The notes under the pieces were generated by a model. The model did not search any database and had not been told where the DNA came from. It worked only from the letters and a program-made list of their open reading frames with translations. From assembly GCA_017509065.1 (NCBI GenBank), contig JAFWQM010000194.1:1-18411 (forward strand): a stretch of DNA of 18,411 bases. The letters are read 5' to 3'. The stretch is from Clostridia bacterium (GTDB taxonomy: Bacteria > Bacillota_A > Clostridia > Christensenellales > Aristaeellaceae). Below, one piece after another: positions 6,772 to 14,949 of the stretch (within the stretch, counting starts at the first letter, position 1; each line of letters opens with the position of its first letter). The position numbers and the translations under genes were made by a program.

Positions 6772-6815
6772 CTGGGGGAACCGCTCTTTGGTGCCCAAAG
6801 AATGGTTTCCCCCAG
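6772..6815. repeat. Short palindromic repeat, family B (arms only)
   Basis: CTGGGGGAACCGCTCTTTGG (6772-6791), TGC, then the complementary arm to 6815 ending in GGTTTCCCCCAG. The arms match with one indel and two mismatches. The same arm sequences bound the long element at 14950-15126. No T-tract follows on either strand, so it is not a typical terminator. Confidence 0.7.
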
Positions 6816-6863
6816 ATATGTGAATGGTAACAAATCATGCGGCAGCCGTCTTAAGCTGTTGGT

Positions 6864-8615
6864 TTACTTGATCATTTCCATCATCTGGTCGATCCAGTTC
6901 TGGTCGGGGGAGAAGCGGCGGACACCCGCGCTGTTGGCGTCGTAATCCGCTTTGAGCGTGATGGCGATAATGACATGGGCGTCTTCGCCGAAGCAGGCCC
7001 TCAGGTCAATCGGCTCATTGAATTCAAAGGACCTGGCATGTTCACCGGTTCTGAGCGCCTCCAGGCTGGGATACACCACCAATGATTCGGAATGGACGTT
7101 GATATTGGAGGAACTGAGCCGGTAGTTCACCTGCTGGCCTTCCTGGCTGTTTATCAGCGTAGCCGTGCCCACGGTGTATTGATTGCTGGCGATCAGCGGA
7201 TATGTGAACACGCCTTCCTTGGACAGATCGACCGGCGTGACCCGGTTCCATACACTGCCGCCAATCAATTCGCGGGTGGTCGGCCCGAACGAAGTGACCG
7301 TATTATTGTAGTACATATGCGTTTTGGAGCTTTGTTCCTTCGGCTCTTCCCTTACCTCGCCGCATATCGCGCACACTGACTTGTCCTGGGAATCCTGGCC
7401 GTTCAGTTCCACAAATGAATGTCCGTAAGCGGAAAGAACGATGGTTTCTTCTTTTCCGCAGATCCTGCATCTGCGGACAGCCGCGCCTTCACTCGTACAG
7501 GTGGCTTCGGTATAGCTCACGGCTTCCCACTGATGATCCATCGCGGGGGTTTTCACGGTTTCTTCCAGGCCGCAGTTCACGCAGCGGTGAACCATGATCT
7601 GTTCCCTTAAGCAATCGGGCAGGCTGTAATCGGTCTGATCCTCCCATTCGCCCCACACGTGCTCAAGACACGGGAGCGTTTCATCATATGCCATTCCGCA
7701 CAGCGTGCAGATGAAATGGACGACTCCTTCCCGGCTGCACGTAGGTTCTTCACACGTATACGTCCAGGTATGCGGCTCGCTGTTCTTGTCAACGCGATAT
7801 TTTCCCGCAATCACACGCTGACACTCTATGCAGTACAGATCATACACAATGAATGCATTGTGCATTTGCATATTGTCAGTCTTCTGGTATATTACACCCT
7901 CGTGCACTCTCTCTTCCACATGATGCGTCGCTTCATGGATTGTGGCAGGGGGTTCCGCAGCCGACGAATCGGGTTTTGTCGGTTCCGGCACGGGCTCTTC
8001 ATTTTCCGGTTCCGCGGGAGATGATTCTTCCTCCGCAGGCTGTTCAGGATTTTCTTCTGTGGGCGAAGGTTCTTCAGATGCTGGCTGTTCCGGGTTCTCC
8101 TCTGTGGGTGAAGGCTCTTCCGCCGCTGGCTGTTCCGGGTTCTCCTCTGTGGGTGAAGGCTCTTCCGCCGCTGGCTGTTCCGGGTTCTCCTCTGTGGGTG
8201 AAGGCTCTTCCGCTGTCGGTTGTGTCGGGTTTTCTTCCGTGGACGAAGGCTCTTCCGCTGCTGGTTCTGCCGGGTTCTCTACTGTGGGCGAAAGATCTTC
8301 TTCCGGCAGTAACGGGATAGCGTCTGTCAGCACGTTTTCTCCGACAGCAGGAAACGCAGCTTCAGCGCCTGCTGATATAGGATCACCGTTCACAGCGCCT
8401 GCCGATTCCGGTTCATCCTGTGAAACATCAGGGATAATCGGCGGAAGAAACAGTGTTTCTCCGGAATCGCCGCTGTTTGACTGTTCCTGGCCGGTAAGAT
8501 CAGATTGATCATATGTTTCAGACTGAGCGGTTATTTCCTCCGTAAAGGCGGTACTGAAGCATAAAACCAACACGGCCAGTAATATAGTAAATCGTTTCGT
8601 AGTTTTATCCTCCAA
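6864..8615 (-). CDS. Secreted protein with Pro/Glu 15-residue repeats and CxxC (zinc-ribbon-like) modules
   Basis: The frame gives up to 583 aa. A hydrophobic export signal spans about residues 9-24 (FTILLAVLVLCFSTAF). Residues 107-200 are low-complexity tandem repeats of EEPSPTEENPEQPAA, probably a cell-wall-spanning or spacer stalk. Residues 258-420 hold a series of paired cysteines (YCIEC, TCEEPTC, ICTLCG, RCVNCG, RCRICG, VCAICG) with intervening H-x-W and G-H-S motifs, as in secreted Clostridia proteins with repeated Cys-His modules. The last 150 residues are a unique domain that I do not recognise. The start is uncertain: the frame begins with TTG at 8615, but the only good ribosome site, GGAGGAT, lies just inside it, and no standard start codon follows at normal spacing. 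No LPxTG motif is visible. It has its own strong promoter. Confidence 0.8.
   Translation of the reverse strand: MEDKTTKRFTILLAVLVLCFSTAFTEEITAQSETYDQSDLTGQEQSNSGDSGETLFLPPIIPDVSQDEPESAGAVNGDPISAGAEAAFPAVGENVLTDAIPLLPEEDLSPTVENPAEPAAEEPSSTEENPTQPTAEEPSPTEENPEQPAAEEPSPTEENPEQPAAEEPSPTEENPEQPASEEPSPTEENPEQPAEEESSPAEPENEEPVPEPTKPDSSAAEPPATIHEATHHVEERVHEGVIYQKTDNMQMHNAFIVYDLYCIECQRVIAGKYRVDKNSEPHTWTYTCEEPTCSREGVVHFICTLCGMAYDETLPCLEHVWGEWEDQTDYSLPDCLREQIMVHRCVNCGLEETVKTPAMDHQWEAVSYTEATCTSEGAAVRRCRICGKEETIVLSAYGHSFVELNGQDSQDKSVCAICGEVREEPKEQSSKTHMYYNNTVTSFGPTTRELIGGSVWNRVTPVDLSKEGVFTYPLIASNQYTVGTATLINSQEGQQVNYRLSSSNINVHSESLVVYPSLEALRTGEHARSFEFNEPIDLRACFGEDAHVIIAITLKADYDANSAGVRRFSPDQNWIDQMMEMIK
8016..8297 (-). 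repeat. 45-bp tandem coding repeat
   Basis: A 45-bp unit encoding EEPSPTEENPEQPAA is repeated about six times. The central copies are nearly identical at DNA level, and the outer ones are diverged (TQPTAEEPSP, EQPAEEESSP). It is in frame within the secreted protein gene. Confidence 0.85.
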
Positions 8616-8678
8616 ACACTTTCTTATAATCTGTGTCAGCGGATGGCGAGGATCATTGCCCTACACGCATCCACACGT

Positions 8679-8707
8679 ATCATATCACATCCGATCGTTT
8701 CTGTCAA
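8679..8707 (-). promoter_or_regulatory. Sigma-A-type promoter of the secreted Pro/Glu-repeat protein
   Basis: On the minus strand TTGACA (8702-8707) and TATGAT (8679-8684) are separated by 17 bp. The predicted leader is about 57 nt. Confidence 0.75.
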
Positions 8708-8754
8708 TTGATGTTATAATATAACAAATATAGTGTGTATATTTTGGTCGAAAG

Positions 8755-8788
8755 CAGCAAAACACCGCTGCCCCGGGAGGGACAGCGG
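8755..8788 (-). terminator. Intrinsic terminator of htrA
   Basis: Minus-strand stem CCGCTG-t-CCC with GGG-g-CAGCGG, followed by TGTTTTGC, 16 bases after the htrA stop. Confidence 0.75.
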
Positions 8789-8803
8789 CAGGATATTCAT
8801 GTA

Positions 8804-10111
8804 TCAGAAATTCATGTTATCGACCACGCGCAGGGTGATGGTCAGGTCAATGTATTCACCTTTGCCCAGTTTGTTCACGTCAACGGTTTCCAGGTTGGTT
8901 TTTTCGGTCAGTTCGGGGTCGCGGTACACTTTCAGGTGCACCTGATCGCCCTCATGATAACCGTTCAGCTTGGTAATCAGAGCGTTCTGGGAATCCAGCA
9001 CGGTGCCGTCCATTTCCACCACGATGTCGCCGACCTTGATGCCGCCGTCGTCAGCGGGGGAACCGGCTTCCACAGCGCGGACGAAAGCGCCGGCAGGCAG
9101 GCCGAAACGGGAGCTGTTGGACAGGGTGGTGATGGTCACGCCCAGACGGGGCTTGCCGTACAAAGGAGAATCAACGCGTTCTTCCTTTTCGCCGCTGTTC
9201 TGGCTGCGGGTGTCGGCGCTGTTGCCGTTGCTGTTGCTGTTGTAGTCCTTCAGCACTTCGGTGATGAGGGGCTTCGCCACGTTGATAGGAATGCACAGGC
9301 CGATGTTGTCCGCCTGTTCGCCAGTGGAGAAGAAGAAGCTGCTGCTGGAGCTGGAAAGCGCGTACATGGCGGGAATGCCCTGCAGCTGGCCCAGGATGTT
9401 GAACATGCCGCCGCCGGAGTTGCCGGAGTTGATGGCAGCGTCGGTCTGGATCATGGTGTTGGTAATGGTAGAGATGCGGCCGTACTTATCCATGCTCTGG
9501 TCGGTCACTTCGCGGCCCAGGCCGGAAACGACTCCGACGGAAACGGAACGGGAGAAGCGCTCACCCAGGGGATTGCCGATAACGATAGCCCATTCGCCCA
9601 CCTGCATCGCGTCGCTGTCGCCCAGTTCCACGGGCTTGAGGTCAAGGCCCTTTACTTCCAGCACGGCAATGTCCAGGTTGGCGTCATAGCCCACCACGGA
9701 AGCTTCATGCTCTTCTTCGTCGGTGCCGGTGGTCACGGTCACACGGGACGCGCCTTCCACCACATGGTAGTTGGTCAGCACATGGCCATACTTGGTAATG
9801 ACCACGCCGGAGCCCGTGCCCCGCAGGCTCTCCTGAGATTCGGGCCGCCCGTAGCCATAGCCGAAGCCGTAGCCGTAATAAGAGGTGGTGGTGGCGTAGT
9901 TATTCACGCCCACAACGCTGTTGCGCACTTCGTTGACCACGCTCAGGAATGGGCTGTCGATTTTGCTCTGGTCGGTCGAAGTGTTCACGATCGCATCAAT
10001 TTCCTTTTCGCTCAGGCCGTTGGTGGCGGCATTCGCGGTAATGACCGTCACGCCAATCATAACCACGGCGAGCAGCACAGCTACGATGCCAAGATACATA
10101 CGCTTTTTCAT
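8804..10111 (-). CDS. htrA: HtrA/DegP-like trypsin-type serine protease with PDZ domain
   Basis: The 435-aa protein has an N-terminal membrane anchor (about residues 5-27) and faces the outside of the cell. The S1C protease domain covers about residues 55-290. The catalytic triad is visible: His116 in LTNYHVVEG, Asp147 in DANLDIAVLEV, and Ser232 in NSGNSGGGMFN. A single PDZ domain follows (about 321-400; RLGVTI, AGSPADDGGIKVGDIVVEMDG). Such enzymes degrade or refold damaged exported proteins. Two features are unusual: a Gly/Tyr-rich stretch YYGYGFGYGYGRP (78-90) just before the protease core, and a poly-Ser/Phe insert (SSSSSSFFFS, 253-262) shortly after the active-site loop. AAAGGAAG lies about 10 bases before the ATG. 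A TATAAT box and an 11-bp hairpin lie in the leader. Confidence 0.93.
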   Translation of the reverse strand: MKKRMYLGIVAVLLAVVMIGVTVITANAATNGLSEKEIDAIVNTSTDQSKIDSPFLSVVNEVRNSVVGVNNYATTTSYYGYGFGYGYGRPESQESLRGTGSGVVITKYGHVLTNYHVVEGASRVTVTTGTDEEEHEASVVGYDANLDIAVLEVKGLDLKPVELGDSDAMQVGEWAIVIGNPLGERFSRSVSVGVVSGLGREVTDQSMDKYGRISTITNTMIQTDAAINSGNSGGGMFNILGQLQGIPAMYALSSSSSSFFFSTGEQADNIGLCIPINVAKPLITEVLKDYNSNSNGNSADTRSQNSGEKEERVDSPLYGKPRLGVTITTLSNSSRFGLPAGAFVRAVEAGSPADDGGIKVGDIVVEMDGTVLDSQNALITKLNGYHEGDQVHLKVYRDPELTEKTNLETVDVNKLGKGEYIDLTITLRVVDNMNF

Positions 10112-10151
10112 AACAAAATACTTCCTTTCTTTTGATTAATATTCAATTGAT

Positions 10152-10204
10152 TAAGCCGCACTCTCCGGGAGGCATCCCTCTCTTCTGAGTACGGCTTTAT
10201 TATA
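10152..10204 (-). promoter_or_regulatory. -10 box and hairpin in the htrA leader
   Basis: A minus-strand TATAAT lies at 10199-10204 with no recognisable -35. Directly downstream AAGCCGTACTC pairs with GAGTGCGGCTT (11 bp, one G-U), with a small GGGA/TCCC hairpin inside. The hairpin would begin almost at the +1 of the htrA message. There is no T-tract on the minus strand, so it is not a standard terminator for the upstream operon. Confidence 0.45.
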
Positions 10205-10246
10205 GAAACCCATTTTTACAGAAATTTGATACAATCGTGACAAAAA

Positions 10247-11116
10247 TTAGACACCCGTTCCGTCAAACGCAGGGGTAAAACAGCCGTCTGCCGCTTCCTT
10301 TTCCTGGGTATAGCCGGTGAGCCCCAGCGCTTCAAAATGCGCCAGCACCCGTTCATATTCCGTATCGGTGACGCGCCTGTCCAGTCCGGGAATCCGGCAC
10401 CAGGGCTCGGGGGTATACTGGCGCATGAGGGACACAGGCGTGTCCTTGGGCAGGCTTTCCGCGATAAAATCCAGAACGCGGATGCTGTCGCCCGTGCAGC
10501 CGGGCAGGATCAGATGGCGCACAATCACGCCTTTTTGCATCATGCCGTTTTCGTCATATGCCGCTTCTCCGGTCTGGCGGCACATTTCCTCAATGGCGGC
10601 GGAGGCGATCTCGAAGTAATCCGGCGCGCCGGCGCAGAGCTTTGACAGTCGGGGCGATACGTGCTTCAGGTCAGGCAAGTAAATATCCACCGCGCCGTCC
10701 AGGAGCCTGAGCGTTTCCAGGGTTTCATAGCCGCCGGTGTTCCACACGACGGGGACGGCGGGGCGACAGATTTCCAGTGCCTCCAGGATAGCGGGAACGA
10801 AGGGCGTGCCCGTGACCAGGTTGATGTTGTGCGCCCCCTGATCTTCCAGTTCTTTGAAAATGTCCGCCAATCGCTGAACGGAAATGTCCTGCCCCTGCCC
10901 TTCGTGGCTGATGCCATAATTCTGGCAGTAAGCGCAGCGCAGGGTGCAGCCCGAAAAGAACACCGCACCGCTGCCGCGAGTGCCGGAAATGCAGGGCTCT
11001 TCCCAAAAGTGCAGCGCCGCCCGGGCGACCCGGGGCCTTTCCCCCATGCCGCAGAAGCCTGTTTTCATGCTCCGGTCTACCCTGCATCGGCGGGGGCATA
11101 ACGTACATTCAGCCAT
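10247..11116 (-). CDS. PflX-family radical SAM protein (COG1313)
   Basis: This 289-aa protein has an N-terminal cysteine cluster (Cys4, Cys7, Cys11, Cys22: CTLCPRRC and GFCG). The radical SAM motif CxxxCxxC follows in FFSGCTLRCAYCQN (Cys57, Cys61, Cys64). NINLVTGTPFVPAI, WNTGGYET, DIYLPDLKH and the C-terminal FTPAFDGTGV are characteristic of the PflX group, related to pyruvate formate-lyase activating enzymes. The family presumably generates a 5'-deoxyadenosyl radical to activate an unknown partner; no glycyl-radical enzyme is present in the window. The ATG at 11116 lies 8 bp inside the end of the nitrilase gene, with GAGGAG 5 bases upstream, so translation is coupled. It is the last gene of the five-gene run, and no clear terminator follows, so some read-through into htrA is possible. 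Confidence 0.88.
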   Translation of the reverse strand: MAECTLCPRRCRVDRSMKTGFCGMGERPRVARAALHFWEEPCISGTRGSGAVFFSGCTLRCAYCQNYGISHEGQGQDISVQRLADIFKELEDQGAHNINLVTGTPFVPAILEALEICRPAVPVVWNTGGYETLETLRLLDGAVDIYLPDLKHVSPRLSKLCAGAPDYFEIASAAIEEMCRQTGEAAYDENGMMQKGVIVRHLILPGCTGDSIRVLDFIAESLPKDTPVSLMRQYTPEPWCRIPGLDRRVTDTEYERVLAHFEALGLTGYTQEKEAADGCFTPAFDGTGV

Positions 11117-11891
11117 CGGAACTCCTCATGAACAGGAATTTTTCCGCGTTCACCCTGCGGCCGCGCATGCCGAAATCTTCTTCCGGCACTGTGATATCGC
11201 AGATCAGCAATTCTTCTGTTTCCGTCTGCTTCACCAGTTTTCCGTTTTGGTCAAACCAGGCGGTGGGTACGGCGGGGCAGCGGGACAGGGAATTGACGGA
11301 CAAAATCTGCATCACGTTTTCCGCCGCCCGGGTGCGCAGATGGCCCGTCAGAACGGCGCGCCGCTCCGGGTCGGGCATTTCAGTGGTGTCGGAAAAAGGC
11401 ATCACGCACAGGTCGGCGCGGCGCTGAAACAGGGGCCGGAACAGTTCCGGAAAGCGAACGTCAAAGCAAATGCGCACGCCGATCCGAAGCCCGTCCAGCT
11501 CAAACACGCCGTCAGATGCGCCAGGCGTGAAATTGTCCGCGTCCCAGCCCCACAGGGCTTGCTTGTCATAGCGGCAGATTTCTTCTCCGCGCGCGTTGAA
11601 CGCCAGCGCGGAATTGTATCTCCGTCCGCTCTCATAGCGGACTGTGCCAAAGAGCGCGCATATCCCGTTTTCCACGGCCGCCTGCCGGACAGCCTCCATG
11701 CCGGCTTCGGTTTTTTCTTCCGTGACGGAATCCACGGACGTTTCGACGGGCGGATACCCGGTCAAGGCGCATTCATGAAAGCAGACCAGCCTTGCGCTTT
11801 CCGCCGCTGCGAGCATGATGCCCCGACGGATGCGCGAAAGGTTCTCTTCCATATCGCCGCTGCTGGCAAAGGGATAGCAGGCGATTTTCAT
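11109..11891 (-). CDS. Carbon-nitrogen hydrolase (nitrilase superfamily)
   Basis: I choose the ATG at 11891 (260 aa; MKIACYPFASSGD), because the protein then starts with the family's first beta strand and the start overlaps the previous stop as ATGA. The Glu-Lys-Cys triad is visible: Glu40 in FHECALTGYP, Lys110 in RYDKQALW, and Cys142 in RICFDVRFPE. MPDPERRAVLTGHLRTRAAENV is the typical segment after the active site. Such enzymes cleave amides, carbamoyl groups or nitriles (omega-amidase, N-carbamoyl amidohydrolase and others). The substrate cannot be read from the sequence. It is tightly coupled to a GNAT acetyltransferase upstream and a PflX-like protein downstream, which suggests shared transcription rather than a known pathway. 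Confidence 0.9.
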   Translation of the reverse strand: MKIACYPFASSGDMEENLSRIRRGIMLAAAESARLVCFHECALTGYPPVETSVDSVTEEKTEAGMEAVRQAAVENGICALFGTVRYESGRRYNSALAFNARGEEICRYDKQALWGWDADNFTPGASDGVFELDGLRIGVRICFDVRFPELFRPLFQRRADLCVMPFSDTTEMPDPERRAVLTGHLRTRAAENVMQILSVNSLSRCPAVPTAWFDQNGKLVKQTETEELLICDITVPEEDFGMRGRRVNAEKFLFMRSSDG

Positions 11892-12427
11892 GTTTCCTGC
11901 CTCTGCAGCTCTTTGGACATATACAGCACCAGGTCGTCGTCGTTGGTATAGATAGTGTCGTAAGGCGTGCAGGGCTTGTCCCTGTACCACGCGCCCGAGC
12001 CGTCAGGGATGTAGCCGCGCTTGACGTACATCCTCTGCGCGCTGCCGTAGCCGTTGTGCAGGCCCACGCCGAGATACACGGTGTCCGCGTACCGGGCGGC
12101 GATCTCTTCCGCCGCGTCCATCAGCTTGCTGCCGATGCCGCGCCGCTGATACTTCTGCAGCACGCCGAAATCCACGATCTCCGGCAGGCCCTTGTTCCCA
12201 AACGCGCCCCAGGATGAATTGGGATATACGCTGATGTACCCCGCCGGACAGCCCCGGTACTCAGCCGTCAGGGGAACCGCCTTTCCCTCTGCCCGGTCAC
12301 GCAGCCGCATTTCGTATTTTTCTACCGTGGCATGCCAGCCCTGGGCGATTTCTTCCTCCGTGAAGATTGGCCCGTCGGAAGGAAGCATATCCCGGATCAA
12401 AATATCCTCGTCCTGATAGTAAATCAT
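11888..12427 (-). CDS. GNAT-family N-acetyltransferase
   Basis: The 179-aa protein carries the acetyl-CoA binding motif A (VLQKYQRRGIGSKLMDAAEEIA; the Q-x-x-G-x-G signature at residues 94-99). It follows a beta strand with a bulge (PEIVDFGVL), as in GNAT enzymes. A C-terminal region LHNGYGSAQRMYVKRGYIPDG matches the usual motif B (ARRLYEKxGF-like). It transfers an acetyl group from acetyl-CoA to an amine on an unknown substrate. A ribosome site (CAGGAGACAGG) precedes the ATG. The stop overlaps the nitrilase start by 4 bp, and the thioredoxin-like gene ends 35 bp upstream. Confidence 0.88.
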   Translation of the reverse strand: MIYYQDEDILIRDMLPSDGPIFTEEEIAQGWHATVEKYEMRLRDRAEGKAVPLTAEYRGCPAGYISVYPNSSWGAFGNKGLPEIVDFGVLQKYQRRGIGSKLMDAAEEIAARYADTVYLGVGLHNGYGSAQRMYVKRGYIPDGSGAWYRDKPCTPYDTIYTNDDDLVLYMSKELQRQET

Positions 12428-12462
12428 TTTCCTGTCTCCTGTTTTTTTCCCGCCCGATTTTC

Positions 12463-13911
12463 TTATTCCCCGGCCGTTTCCGGCACCCAGGTGAGAACGT
12501 AACCCTGACGGGCGTATTCGTCGATCACCTGCTGTACACCCTCCTCACCCGCCATCACCAGAAGCTGACAGGTAAGGCGGGGCAGCAAAGATTCCAGGGC
12601 GGCAACTGCAAACAGGCTCTCCCCGTTCTCGGCTTTCAGATCCATCCTGTAGCCATACCCCGCGCCGTCCGCAGCGAGCAGGCTGCTGAGAATGAGGATG
12701 TCATTCGGCTTCGACGTGTCCAGGAACAGCACGCTTTCGGGATCAAGCTCCTCTGTGACCGTCAGAACGAGATCCGCCGTTTCGCCGCTGACCATGCACC
12801 CGGTCAGGACAGGCTGGCCCATGTACGTAAAAGCGCCCGGCTGCGCATCCTCGTTGGCGACGGTGATGCCCGTTGCGTCAAAAGCCGGATACACGGGCAC
12901 CGCGGCAAGAGCAGCTTCCGCTTCCGCGCCGGACAGCAGCCTGACCCGGCTCACGAACGGCGCGCCGGTATCCTGGGCGGCCCACTGATCATACACAAAG
13001 CGGACTTCGTGCTCGCCTTCCGGAAGGGCCAACGCCCAGGAACGGCTTTCCTGCCTGCCCATGAACTGCTTCACTTCCGCGCCGTCCAGTTCCACGCTCA
13101 GGTAATTGGTGCCAATCGCCAGGTCGCAGCTCAGGTCAAAAGCCAGAGCGTCGCCCGCCTGCGCGGTAAACATCGCGCGGCAGGAAGCGGTGGAATTGTT
13201 TTTATTCATATTGGAGGGAGATACGCCCGCCTGTCCGTCCCGCTCCGTCGGTACGAAAGGATAGCCCCTCCGCGCGGGGTCGCTGGTAAAGGCGATCGCT
13301 CCGCCCGCCACATTCAGCGCGGCGGAAAGGGCTTCGTCAGACGGGAATTCCACATTGAGAGCCGCTTTCGGAATGCCTTCATACGTCACGGTTCCTGTGT
13401 ACCCGTCTCCCAGGAAAGCGTCGAACATCCTGCGGAAAGCGTCCGCGTCCGTCACCGCGCCCGTATGCCGCAGCGCCAGATTGCCAAACCGGTCGATCAC
13501 CATGCTGACGGGAATGGAATACGCTTCCGTGTATTGGGCGAGCCAATCGCTCCCGGCAGGGGCCATGGGCAGGGTCAGGCTGTTTTCTGTCCGATAACTC
13601 CGCAGCTTTTCAGGCGTGTCGTTGTTCTCGATGGAAATCACAATGACCGCCACGCGGCCGCTGTATTCCTCATACACCATCTGCAAATAGGGGAATTCCA
13701 TGCCGCACGGCCCGCACCAGGTCGCAAACAGATTCACGTACACCGCTTCGTGGGTTTTCAGCGCTTCGGACAGCGTAAATTCTTCCCCGTCGATGGTGGT
13801 CACGGTGAAATCCTGGAAAGGCTTGCCCAGTTCCGCACGATTCGCCGCAAACGCAGGCAGCGCAGCGCTGAGCAGCGCCAAAGTCAGCATCAGGCAAATG
13901 ATCTTTTTCAT
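12463..13911 (-). CDS. Exported TlpA/ResA-like thioredoxin-fold protein with long unknown C-terminal region
   Basis: This 482-aa protein has a signal peptide (residues 1-22, cleavage after AFA). The TlpA/AhpC-like thioredoxin domain covers about residues 28-170. The redox motif WCGPC (Cys66, Cys69) lies in NLFATWCGPCGMEFPYLQ, and the cis-Pro loop is probably SIPVSMVID. It would reduce or exchange disulfides of exported proteins. The remaining 300 residues are not part of a normal TlpA. They contain a beta-rich stretch resembling a carbohydrate-binding-like module (SVELDGAEVKQF, ALPEGEHEVRFVYDQ, around 270-320) and a C-terminal alpha/beta part ending in VIDEYARQGYVLTWVPE. I do not recognise these. 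The ribosome site AAAGGAAA precedes the ATG. The gene sits 46 bp after the dihydrouridine synthase gene. Confidence 0.85.
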   Translation of the reverse strand: MKKIICLMLTLALLSAALPAFAANRAELGKPFQDFTVTTIDGEEFTLSEALKTHEAVYVNLFATWCGPCGMEFPYLQMVYEEYSGRVAVIVISIENNDTPEKLRSYRTENSLTLPMAPAGSDWLAQYTEAYSIPVSMVIDRFGNLALRHTGAVTDADAFRRMFDAFLGDGYTGTVTYEGIPKAALNVEFPSDEALSAALNVAGGAIAFTSDPARRGYPFVPTERDGQAGVSPSNMNKNNSTASCRAMFTAQAGDALAFDLSCDLAIGTNYLSVELDGAEVKQFMGRQESRSWALALPEGEHEVRFVYDQWAAQDTGAPFVSRVRLLSGAEAEAALAAVPVYPAFDATGITVANEDAQPGAFTYMGQPVLTGCMVSGETADLVLTVTEELDPESVLFLDTSKPNDILILSSLLAADGAGYGYRMDLKAENGESLFAVAALESLLPRLTCQLLVMAGEEGVQQVIDEYARQGYVLTWVPETAGE

Positions 13912-13957
13912 CCTTCAATTTCCTTTCTTCTTGGCTGTTTGTTAGGGAGTGTTCCAT

Positions 13958-14896
13958 TTATTCCAGAGAACGCAGCAGCGCTTCCACTTCCTCAAAGGAA
14001 GCGGCAAGGTTGACCTTGGTGCGCACCTGCGCGGAATTGCGGCGGCCTGCGGTATACCAGGCGAAGTGCTTGCGCATTTCGAGCAGCGCGCTGCGCTCGC
14101 CTTTCCATACCGCCATTTCCCGGGCCTGGCGCATGGCGGTATCAATCACCTGAGAGAAGGGCGGCGGGGTATACTCTTCCCCCGCCAGCGCAGCCTTGAT
14201 CTCCGCAAATATCCAGGGATTGCCCAGCGCCGCGCGTCCGATGGCCAAGCCGTCGCAGCCTGTGATTCCGAGCGCTTCCCGCGCGCTTTTTCCATCCGCA
14301 ATATCCCCGTTGGCGATGACCGGAATGGATACCGACCGTTTCACCTGGCCGATCTTTTCCCAGTCCGCTTTGCCGGAATACTGCTGCTGCCGTGTCCTGC
14401 CGTGAACGGTCAGCCCGTCCGCGCCCGCCTGTTCCAGCACGCGCGCAAACTCCACGGCGTTTTTGTGTTCCTCATCCCAGCCAAGGCGCATCTTCACCGT
14501 CACCGGCAAGGGCGTGGCGCGCTTCACCTGCCGCACGATCTCCCCGGCCAGGTCGGGATCCTTCATCAGCGCGCTGCCGGATTGTCCGCCCACCACCTTC
14601 TGCGCCGGGCAGCCCATGTTGATGTCAATGGAGGAAAACAAACCGAGCTCAGCCAGCCGGGCCGCAGCTTCCGCCATGAAGCGCGGTTCGCTGCCAAAAA
14701 TCTGCACAGCCAGGGGCCCTTCCTCCGGGAACCGGGCGAGCAGGAAGCGATAGGCGTTCCGGTCGGGCGGCGCAGTCAGGTATCCCTGCGCGCTGACCAT
14801 TTCAGTGGTCGCGCCGTCGCAGCCCTGCTCACAGCACAGACGGCGGTACACCTTGTCAGTGATTCCCGCCATGGGAGCAAGAAACAAGTTCAGCAT
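13958..14896 (-). CDS. dusB: tRNA-dihydrouridine synthase (DusB-like)
   Basis: This 312-aa FMN-dependent enzyme reduces specific uridines in tRNA D-loops with NAD(P)H. Conserved motifs in order are LAPMAGITD at the N-terminus, VQIFGSEP, DINMGCPAQKVV with the catalytic Cys96, SGSALMKDP, VTVKMRLGWD, LTVHGRTRQQQYSGKADW, ANGDI, and GLAIGRAALGNPWIF for phosphate and flavin binding. The C-terminal helical domain includes MRKHFAWYTAGRRNSAQVR. Length and motifs fit the DusB group of Firmicutes; the exact target uridine is not readable. AGGA lies 8 bases before the ATG. It is the first gene of the five-gene leftward run, directly downstream of the family B palindromic element. Confidence 0.93.
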   Translation of the reverse strand: MLNLFLAPMAGITDKVYRRLCCEQGCDGATTEMVSAQGYLTAPPDRNAYRFLLARFPEEGPLAVQIFGSEPRFMAEAAARLAELGLFSSIDINMGCPAQKVVGGQSGSALMKDPDLAGEIVRQVKRATPLPVTVKMRLGWDEEHKNAVEFARVLEQAGADGLTVHGRTRQQQYSGKADWEKIGQVKRSVSIPVIANGDIADGKSAREALGITGCDGLAIGRAALGNPWIFAEIKAALAGEEYTPPPFSQVIDTAMRQAREMAVWKGERSALLEMRKHFAWYTAGRRNSAQVRTKVNLAASFEEVEALLRSLE

Positions 14897-14949
14897 AGAT
14901 CAATTCCTGTGTGTTCAGTGTATATTGCCGGATAAACCAGAGGAATTTT

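Noticed and set aside
8735..10135. A 466-codon plus-strand open frame opposite the protease gene
   Set aside because: It is antisense to a gene with a complete HtrA catalytic triad and PDZ domain, shows low-complexity His/Val/Gly-rich translation, and has no family signature. It is an effect of GC-rich codon usage.
10152..10198. CIRCE heat-shock operator upstream of htrA
   Set aside because: The arms resemble GCACTC/GAGTG only in part, the full TTAGCACTC-N9-GAGTGCTAA is absent, and the spacing is about 25 nt.
12367..14013. A 548-codon plus-strand open frame opposite the TlpA-like gene
   Set aside because: It has no ribosome site or recognisable motif and runs antisense to a gene with signal peptide, WCGPC motif and ribosome site.
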